Assembly (NCBI GenBank): GCA_028286165.1
Contig: JAPYMU010000113.1
Coordinates: 1 to 8,100, forward strand
DNA from: Spongiicolonus versatilis
GTDB lineage: Bacteria > Pseudomonadota > Gammaproteobacteria > Arenicellales > Spongiicolonaceae
Direction: 5' to 3'
Length of the DNA stretch: 8,100 nucleotides
Position numbers and translations under genes: made by a program. Shown one piece after another: positions 1 to 4,722 of this stretch. The notes under the pieces are model-generated. The model searched no databases. It worked only from the letters and a program-made list of their open reading frames with translations, and was not told the origin of the DNA. Numbering within the stretch: position 1 is the stretch's first letter; every line of letters begins with the position of its first letter.

Positions 1-174
1 CGCAAGATACGCCGGGCCGAGGGGGCAGACCTCGCCGAAGCCTTCGATGCCGGCGTCGGTTTCCACTTTAACCACGGTGGAATCGAAAGCGGCAAAGGAA
101 TGCCCGGCCCAACTGTAGGAGCCCTCGCGCATGGGAAGGTCAACCTGGTATGCGGAGATGCGGGTGATTTTCAT
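1..174 (-). CDS. Enolase-superfamily enzyme (mandelate racemase/muconate lactonizing group), N-terminal 58 residues; cis-3-hydroxyproline dehydratase-like
   Basis: The minus strand from ATG at 174 to the window edge is open for 58 codons and begins MKITRISAYQVDLP. An acidic capping-domain stretch follows (FDSTVVKVETDAGIEGFGE), then VCPLGPAYL. This is the typical N-terminal capping domain of mandelate racemase / muconate lactonizing enzymes; the Mg-binding barrel would lie beyond the left edge. From memory, the QVDLP opening, the FDSTVV block and the CPLGP segment most resemble cis-3-hydroxy-L-proline dehydratases, and next the hydroxyproline-betaine 2-epimerases. These enzymes abstract a proton alpha to a carboxylate of a proline derivative. 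Superfamily membership is confident; the substrate is inferred, because no active-site residue is in view. No clear Shine-Dalgarno precedes the start. The gene diverges from the regulator at 429, the usual arrangement for a regulator and its catabolic target. Confidence 0.82.
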   Translation of the reverse strand, partial: MKITRISAYQVDLPMREGSYSWAGHSFAAFDSTVVKVETDAGIEGFGEVCPLGPAYLA

Positions 175-428
175 TGCGGTGCGGCGCCGGCGGCGGTGCT
201 CGCCTCGCCGGCATGTCGGTGGATGGAGTTCATGGCTTGGTCTCCCGGGTGACGGTGAGAGTGACGGTAATGGCGGCGCCGGCGGCACCCTACCACAAAA
301 CAGCGGTGGGTGCCGGGTGGAAAATGGTGGACAGACTCCGCCGGGTGGTGATGTTGGCCGGCGGACCCGGCTGGGGATTGGATAAAACGGTCATTCGCTG
401 GTATCTTTTCATGCTTCCGAGGAAAGAA
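175..428. promoter_or_regulatory. Divergent intergenic region between the enolase-superfamily gene and the GlxA-type regulator
   Basis: This 254-base spacer separates two divergently transcribed genes, so it should hold both promoters and any operator for the regulator. The plus frame of the regulator stays open back to 174. The peptide it would encode is Gly/Ala/Arg/Val-rich and does not look like a domain, so I treat it as non-coding. A possible sigma70-like promoter for the regulator is TTGGAT (378-383) and TATCTT (402-407) with an 18-base gap; both boxes are poor matches. Two GTGACGGT octamers lie at 249-256 and 261-268, a 12-base period that puts both on the same helix face, so they could be regulator half-sites. 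No terminator or small RNA is apparent. Confidence 0.4.
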
Positions 429-1466
429 ATGAGTTTCAGACGCGACTACTCGCTGCTCGCCCCGCAAAAGCCCGCACCGGAGTCCCTCCCGAGCCTGCGG
501 GTCGGCATCGCGCCGACGCCGGATTTTACCCTGATGTCGCTGGCCTGTTTTGTGGAGTTTTTGCGCCTTGCCGGTGACGAGTCGGATTTCAGCCGGCCCA
601 TTTACTGTGACTGGCGGATACTGTCGCACAGCCGCGCCGCCCTCACCTCCAGTTGCGGTTTTAAGTTGGCGCCCCAGGAGTTGTTCGGCGACCCGGCCCG
701 GTTTGACTTTGTCGTGGTGCACGGCGGCATTCTTCATTCCACAATGCGGCCCCCGGACCAACTGTACGATTTTGTCATGGAGTGCAGCCGGCGGAATGTA
801 AAACTGGTGGGCCTGTGCACCGGCCAGATTGTTCTCGCCGAGTTGGGGCTGCTCAAGGGGCGCAAGTGCGCGGTGCATTTTTCCATTGAAAGCCTGATTA
901 AGGAAATGTTTCCCGATACCGAATTTGTTTCCGACCAGGCGGTGGTGTGGGATGAGCCGTTCATCACCTGCCCCGGCGGGCTGGCGGCTTTGACTTTGGC
1001 GGCCGACCTGGTGGCCGGGCACTGCGGTGCGGCGCGGGTTGCAAAAAGCCAGTATTATTTAATGGCCGGCCAGAATGCGTGGACCTGCGACACCACTTCC
1101 CATCTCGGCGAGGACTTGGCGCAGCACTGTCCGGACCAGCGGGTGATTAAAGCGGTGGGTTTAATGCGCCAGCAGATGTACCACACTTCCACTCTGGGCA
1201 AACTGGCGCACCTGGTGGGCACCACCGAGCGGCAGTTGAACCGTCTGTTCCTCAGATACCTCGGCGAAACGCCGGCGCGCTACTGGCGCAACCTGCGGTT
1301 GAAAAACGCGCACTGGATGATTTTGAACACGCACCGTTCCATGACCCAGATCGCATATGAGTGCGGCTTTACCGACAGTTCCCATTTGACCCGGCTGTTT
1401 AAGCAGCATTTCGACACCACCCCCTCCCTGGTGCGGCGCAAGCACAAAATGTTAGGCGTGCGCTGA
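429..1466 (+). CDS. GlxA-family AraC-type transcriptional regulator with DJ-1/PfpI-like N-terminal domain
   Basis: The 345-residue protein has two parts. Residues about 24-200 form a DJ-1/PfpI-like class I glutamine-amidotransferase fold. It begins VGIAPTPDFTLMSLA, continues through FDFVVVHGGIL (92-102), and has a nucleophile-elbow-like VGLCTGQ with Cys at 130. Residues about 250-337 are an AraC DNA-binding domain with two helix-turn-helix units: LGKLAHLVGTTERQLNRLF, then MTQIAYECGFTDSSHLTRLF and a terminal TPSLVRRK. The layout matches GlxA-type regulators such as GbdR, CdhR and ArgR, which sense betaine, carnitine or arginine and activate catabolic and uptake genes. I chose ATG at 429 because AGGAAAG (420-426) sits just upstream and homology begins soon after. 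An in-frame ATG at 411 is possible but lacks such a site. The neighbours are the divergent enolase-family enzyme and the downstream importer, so both are likely targets. The ligand cannot be read from sequence. Confidence 0.9.
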   Translation: MSFRRDYSLLAPQKPAPESLPSLRVGIAPTPDFTLMSLACFVEFLRLAGDESDFSRPIYCDWRILSHSRAALTSSCGFKLAPQELFGDPARFDFVVVHGGILHSTMRPPDQLYDFVMECSRRNVKLVGLCTGQIVLAELGLLKGRKCAVHFSIESLIKEMFPDTEFVSDQAVVWDEPFITCPGGLAALTLAADLVAGHCGAARVAKSQYYLMAGQNAWTCDTTSHLGEDLAQHCPDQRVIKAVGLMRQQMYHTSTLGKLAHLVGTTERQLNRLFLRYLGETPARYWRNLRLKNAHWMILNTHRSMTQIAYECGFTDSSHLTRLFKQHFDTTPSLVRRKHKMLGVR

Positions 1467-1486
1467 GGGGAATGGCGCGCTTTTTC
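1456..1486 (+). terminator. Possible weak intrinsic terminator at the end of the regulator gene
   Basis: GCGTGC (1456-1461) can pair with GCGCGC (1475-1480), using one G-U pair, around a 13-base loop. TTTTT follows at 1481-1485. The 5' arm lies in the last codons of the regulator. The stem is short and the loop large, so any termination would be partial. Confidence 0.3.
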
Positions 1487-1611
1487 TACCTTAAAATGTC
1501 AGAAAATTACAATTTTATTCGGGCGGTTTTGGGAAAAGTAATACAATCAACAAGCCCGGCCCGGGTGCGGTGCGGGGCTCGCTCTCTTCAAAAAAATAGC
1601 GGAGGTGTCAA
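1487..1611 (+). promoter_or_regulatory. AT-rich leader and probable promoter region of the ABC importer
   Basis: The stretch 1487-1550 is clearly more AT-rich than its surroundings, as expected for a promoter. TACAAT, one mismatch from the TATAAT -10 box, occurs twice, at 1508-1513 and 1542-1547. Neither has a good -35 box at 16-18 bases, which would suit an activator-dependent promoter under an AraC-type regulator. That is inference. The leader ends with a strong Shine-Dalgarno, GGAGGTG at 1601-1607, four bases before the ATG of the binding protein, consistent with high expression of that subunit. Confidence 0.4.
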
Positions 1612-2448
1612 ATGAACACGCGCAAAATATTTCATTTCATTCTCGTCACCGTCAGCGTCTCGGCCGCGGCCATTGTTGCGGCGCCGGCTTACGCTGACAA
1701 GTTGGACGACGTCATTGCCTCGGGAAAAGTCCGCTGCGGCATCATGCTGGATGTGCCGCCGGTGGGCATGAGAGACAACGACAACAATCCCATCGGTTTT
1801 GATGTGGAATTCTGCCGCGACCTGGCCAAAGCGCTTGGCGTGGAAGCGGAGATTGTGGAAACTCCCTCCCCGGACCGCATTCCGGCAATCCTGTCGGGCC
1901 GGGTCGACATCGGCGTGGCCTCGGCAACCAACAGTCTGGAGCGGGCCAAGTCGGTTGCGTTTTCCATTCCCTACCAGATATGGGATACGGGTGTTGCCGT
2001 TGCCGCCGATGACAAGACCATCAACACCTACGAAGACCTGAAAGGCAAGCGCGTTGGCACCGTGCGCGGCACTTCCGGGGAAGCCGAATTTTTGAAAGAT
2101 TACGAGGCATGGAAAGGAACCGGCATCAGTTACATCGCTTACGGCTCCAACGCCGAGCAATTTCTGGCCCTGCAGCAGGGCAAGGTCGACGCCATCGTTG
2201 AAAGCAAGCAGATATTCGGCGAATACGTCAAAGGCCCGGGCAAGGGAAAAATCAAGGTTTGCTGCTCCACCAATGCGCCCTCGGACTGGACCGGCCTCAT
2301 GGTGAAGCGGGAGCAGGAGGGATGGCTCAGATGGATTAACCTGTTCGTGTGGCACCAGTGGAAGAACGGCCGCACCGATGAACTGTACCGGAGGTGGTTC
2401 GGCTATCCGGCGCCGGACATGAGTTATCCGGGGGTGCACGGCTACTGA
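1612..2448 (+). CDS. Periplasmic amino-acid-binding protein of an ABC importer (solute-binding family 3)
   Basis: The 278-residue precursor has a Sec signal peptide: basic MNTRK, a hydrophobic core to about residue 25, and an AYA-D cleavage site after Ala28. The mature part follows HisJ-like family 3: SGKVRCGIMLD (37-47), GFDVEFCRDLAKALG (62-76), GRVDIGVASATNSLERAKSVAFS (96-118), LKGKRVGTVRGTS (143-155) and QGKVDAIVESK (189-199). Arg111 aligns with the HisJ Arg77 that binds the ligand alpha-carboxylate. The position equivalent to HisJ Asp161, which binds the alpha-amino group, appears to be Ser198, with Glu197 beside it. The usual YDVGP ending is replaced by WFGYPAPDMSYPGVHGY. The protein delivers ligand to the two permeases encoded downstream. 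A polar or modified amino acid is the likely cargo; linkage to the enolase-family gene suggests a proline derivative, but this is not proven. The spacing and strong ribosome binding site fit an abundant periplasmic component. Confidence 0.92.
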   Translation: MNTRKIFHFILVTVSVSAAAIVAAPAYADKLDDVIASGKVRCGIMLDVPPVGMRDNDNNPIGFDVEFCRDLAKALGVEAEIVETPSPDRIPAILSGRVDIGVASATNSLERAKSVAFSIPYQIWDTGVAVAADDKTINTYEDLKGKRVGTVRGTSGEAEFLKDYEAWKGTGISYIAYGSNAEQFLALQQGKVDAIVESKQIFGEYVKGPGKGKIKVCCSTNAPSDWTGLMVKREQEGWLRWINLFVWHQWKNGRTDELYRRWFGYPAPDMSYPGVHGY

Positions 2449-2468
2449 GCGGTTGCCTGTATCCGGAG

Positions 2469-2513
2469 GGCCGGGGCGGGCGGTGTAAAGCCGCCGGCTT
2501 CGGCCGTTTTTTT
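2469..2513 (+). terminator. Intrinsic terminator/attenuator between binding protein and permease genes
   Basis: A GC-rich inverted structure is followed by seven T residues (2507-2513). GGCGG (2479-2483) pairs with CCGCC (2491-2495), and outside it GGCCG (2469-2473) pairs with CGGCC (2501-2505), directly before the T run. A competing short hairpin, GCCG (2490-2493) with CGGC (2501-2504), also ends near the T run. Partial termination here would give more binding protein than membrane subunits, as is common in binding-protein-dependent operons. Confidence 0.65.
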
Positions 2514-2569
2514 ATGCCGGGCGGGTATGGAAAACTGTTCTGTTTTGCCGCGCTGGTGATGGTTTATTC

Positions 2570-3241
2570 TTGAACATGGTGCTGGATTACACTTTTCAGT
2601 GGCGCGTGGTTTTCAGGCATTGGCCGGAACTTTTGCAGGCCGGCCTGCTCACCCTGGAAATCACGGTTCTCTCCATAGTGATGGGGCTGGCGATCGGCCT
2701 GGTGCTGGCGGTGTGCCGCAACGCCGAAAATCCGCTGGCGCGGGCGGTCGCTGTGTGCTGGGTGTCGCTGGCGCGCAACACGCCGGCTCTGCTGCAGATT
2801 TATGTCGCTTATTTCGGCCTCGGTGCTTTCGGCCTTCACCTTTCCCCCTACGCCTCGGTGCTGGGCGCCATCACCTTCAATAACGCCGGTTACCTGACCG
2901 AAATTCTGCGCGGCGGCATGGCCGCGGTCAATCCCGCCCAGCAGGGCGCGGCCCTGGGGCTTGGCATGAACCGTTTTCAAATGTATGTCCATGTTATTTT
3001 CCCGCAGGTTTTGCGCGCCGTGTTTCTGCCGATTCTGAACCAGGTGGTCTGGGCGATGCTGGGCACTTCCCTCGGCATGATTATCGGACTGCAGGAGTTG
3101 ACCGGCATGACCACTTTTCTGCAGTCCCAGACTTTCCGCCCCTTTGAATTTTATTTTGCCGCCGCGGTGATGTACCTCGCTGTCGCGCAAATCGCACTGC
3201 TGTGCGGGCGGCTTGCGGCGCTGAAATTATTCCGCGGGTGA
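2570..3241 (+). CDS. Polar amino acid ABC transporter permease, subunit 1 (HisM/GlnP-type)
   Basis: The 223-residue protein is hydrophobic with about five membrane spans (roughly residues 22-48, 55-83, 94-112, 150-173 and 195-212). It carries family signatures: RNTPALLQIY (69-78), FNNAGYLTEILRGG (103-116), and the EAA coupling loop QGAALGLGMNRFQMYVHVIF (125-144) that docks on the ATPase. It would form a heterodimeric channel with the next gene product. The start is uncertain. TTG at 2570 is about ten bases after a weak GGTGA (2555-2559), and ATG at 2576 is two codons further in; neither has a strong ribosome binding site. A four-codon ATG reading frame (2559-2573) overlaps the TTG. The stop TGA (3239-3241) is seven bases from the next start, so the permeases are probably translationally coupled. 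Confidence 0.92.
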   Translation: MNMVLDYTFQWRVVFRHWPELLQAGLLTLEITVLSIVMGLAIGLVLAVCRNAENPLARAVAVCWVSLARNTPALLQIYVAYFGLGAFGLHLSPYASVLGAITFNNAGYLTEILRGGMAAVNPAQQGAALGLGMNRFQMYVHVIFPQVLRAVFLPILNQVVWAMLGTSLGMIIGLQELTGMTTFLQSQTFRPFEFYFAAAVMYLAVAQIALLCGRLAALKLFRG

Positions 3242-3247
3242 ACAACC

Positions 3248-3922
3248 GTGAACTATGTCGCCACATTCACCGCAAACGATTTCCTGCTGATGGTGCAGGG
3301 CGCGGGGATTACTTTTGTGCTGACAATCTCGTCCGGGGCCATCGGGACTTTTCTGGGATTTCTGGTCGGCTGGGCGCGCACCGTGAAAAACCCGCTCCTT
3401 TTTTACGCCCTGGGCGGATACATCAGCGTCATTCGTTCGGTGCCGTTGATTGTGCAATTCGTGCTGTTCAACAGTTTCATGGCCATCGCCGGCCATCCCA
3501 TGGACCCTTTCCTGTCGGGGATTCTGACCCTGTCCATTTACATCTCCGGCTACGTCGCCGAGGTGGTGAAGGCCGGAATTGATTCGGTTCCGGCCCCCAC
3601 CCGCATGGCGGCCCGCGGCCTTGGCATGACATACCTGCAGGATTTCTTTTATATTGTTTTGCCCATCGGCACCCGCACCGTTCTGCCGTCGTGGACCGGA
3701 CTGATGCTCGGCCTGATGAAAGACACGGCCCTGATTGCGGTTCTCGGCGCAACGCCGCCGGAGTTGCTGCGCGCGTCGCAAATTATCATCAACCGCGTGC
3801 AGGAGCCTCTTCTCATCCTCCTCGGGGCCGGGGTTTTCTATTTTGTCATGTGCTGGGCGATTGCCCGAATCAGCGGGCGCTGCGAGGGCCGCTGGAAAAG
3901 ACAACAGGAGGCGCTGCAATGA
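3248..3922 (+). CDS. Polar amino acid ABC transporter permease, subunit 2
   Basis: The 224-residue membrane protein starts at GTG 3248; the nearby ATG at 3255 is out of frame. GGGTGA (3236-3241), which contains the stop of permease 1, sits six bases before it and can act as its Shine-Dalgarno. About five membrane spans are visible (roughly residues 15-42, 50-80, 88-108, 148-167 and 187-207). Family signatures are IRSVPLIVQF (62-71), YISGYVAEVVKAG (98-110), the EAA loop MAARGLGMTYLQDFFYIVLP (120-139) and KDTALIAVLG (158-167). It pairs with permease 1 as the transmembrane channel. Its TGA overlaps the ATG of the ATPase gene (ATGA, 3919-3922), indicating coupled translation. The tail is basic and cytoplasmic. 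Family assignment is firm; substrate cannot be read from it. Confidence 0.92.
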   Translation: MNYVATFTANDFLLMVQGAGITFVLTISSGAIGTFLGFLVGWARTVKNPLLFYALGGYISVIRSVPLIVQFVLFNSFMAIAGHPMDPFLSGILTLSIYISGYVAEVVKAGIDSVPAPTRMAARGLGMTYLQDFFYIVLPIGTRTVLPSWTGLMLGLMKDTALIAVLGATPPELLRASQIIINRVQEPLLILLGAGVFYFVMCWAIARISGRCEGRWKRQQEALQ

Positions 3923-4641
3923 TTGAAGTCAACAATGTTCACAAGTCTTTCGGCTCTCTGGCGGTGCTGAAAGGCATCGATCTTGCGGTTGAGAAGGGCG
4001 AGGTGGTCTGCCTCATCGGCGCTTCCGGCTCCGGCAAGTCGACCCTGCTGCTTTGCATCAACGCTCTTGAGGAAATTCAGCAGGGAAAAATTATTGTGGA
4101 CGGCATTGATGTTCACGCGCCGCACACCGACCGCAACAAGTTGCGCCGCAAACTCGGCATCGTGTTCCAGCAGTTCAACGCGTTCCCGCACCTGACGGCG
4201 CGGCAGAACGTTGCGCTTGCGCCGCGCATCGTCCTTAAAAAAACCAGGCGGGAGGCGCTGGAAATCGCGGAAAGACACCTGGTCCATGTGGACCTCGGCG
4301 ACAAGATGGACCATTACCCGTCGCAACTCTCCGGCGGCCAGCAGCAGCGCCTCGCCATCGCCCGCGCCCTGGCCATGGAGCCGGATTACATGCTTCTGGA
4401 CGAGGTGACCTCGGCCCTTGACCCGGAATTGGTCGGTGAGGTTCTGGACACGTTGCGGCTGCTGAGTGACGAAGGCATCACGTTAATCGCCGTCACCCAC
4501 GAAATTCCATTCGCCCGGGAAGTGGCCGACCGGGTCGCTTTTTTTCACCAAGGGGTGATTTACGAGTCAGGCGCGGCCAAAGAAATGCTCAGCAACCCGC
4601 AAAAACAGCGCACCAAAGATTTTCTCGGCAAGATTCTCTAG
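3919..4641 (+). CDS. ATP-binding subunit of the polar amino acid ABC importer (HisP/GlnQ-type)
   Basis: The 240-residue length is standard for this family. All ABC ATPase motifs are intact: Walker A GASGSGKST (34-42), Q-loop VFQQFNAFPHLT (82-93), signature LSGGQQQRLAIARAL (137-151), Walker B YMLLDEVTSALDP (157-169) with catalytic Glu162, and the switch His194 in AVTHE. The protein should form a cytoplasmic dimer that powers the permeases through their EAA loops. I chose ATG at 3919 because it overlaps the permease stop by four bases, has AGGAGG at 3906-3911 at good spacing, and begins MIEVNNVHKSFG as family members do. The reading frame is open further upstream, but that part only overlaps permease 2. 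This is the last gene of the importer operon. No convincing T-tailed terminator follows before the convergent gene. Confidence 0.95.
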   Translation: MIEVNNVHKSFGSLAVLKGIDLAVEKGEVVCLIGASGSGKSTLLLCINALEEIQQGKIIVDGIDVHAPHTDRNKLRRKLGIVFQQFNAFPHLTARQNVALAPRIVLKKTRREALEIAERHLVHVDLGDKMDHYPSQLSGGQQQRLAIARALAMEPDYMLLDEVTSALDPELVGEVLDTLRLLSDEGITLIAVTHEIPFAREVADRVAFFHQGVIYESGAAKEMLSNPQKQRTKDFLGKIL

Positions 4642-4707
4642 AGGCTGAGCCGGCCGGGCTATGCCGACCAGAATGAATCCGATGGAGGCGCCGCCGCTGT
4701 AACATTT
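4642..4707 (-). pseudogene. Relic of phosphotransacetylase-like C-terminal coding sequence just downstream of the malic enzyme gene
   Basis: Read on the minus strand in the same frame as the malic enzyme, after its stop and one further stop (TGA), positions 4698-4642 encode SGGASIGFILVGIARPAQP. This resembles the conserved 'GVxVGPxLxGxAKPxHxL' stretch of MaeB/phosphotransacetylase domains, with Phe in place of the usual Pro after Gly. Positions 4645-4671 align with 4813-4839 inside the malic enzyme (22 of 27 bases, including 15 of 16 at 4656-4671). The relic retains the SGGASIG part that the intact gene lacks. It ends against the stop of the ATPase gene. It has no start codon or complete domain, so I call it a decayed duplicate fragment. 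Confidence 0.6.
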
Positions 4708-4722
4708 TCAAGTCCTGATAAA

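Noticed and set aside
174..428. 85-residue N-terminal extension of the regulator, in frame and open back to 174
   Set aside because: The extension is low-complexity and has no resemblance to a domain, a good ribosome binding site supports ATG 429, and it would overlap the divergent gene's start.
171..1022. Long minus-strand open frame of 283 codons opposite the regulator
   Set aside because: It lies antisense to a clear regulator gene, its product is rich in His/Gln/Arg/Gly without recognisable motifs, and open antisense frames are common in GC-rich genes.
1588..2439. Minus-strand open frame of 283 codons opposite the binding protein
   Set aside because: It is a shadow of the binding protein gene; the plus-strand product has a signal peptide and family motifs, and this one has none.
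4645..4665. Possible bidirectional terminator at the convergent junction (AGCC...GGCT around GGCCG)
   Set aside because: The stem is only about four base pairs and no T run follows on either strand; the sequence is better explained as the duplicated coding relic.
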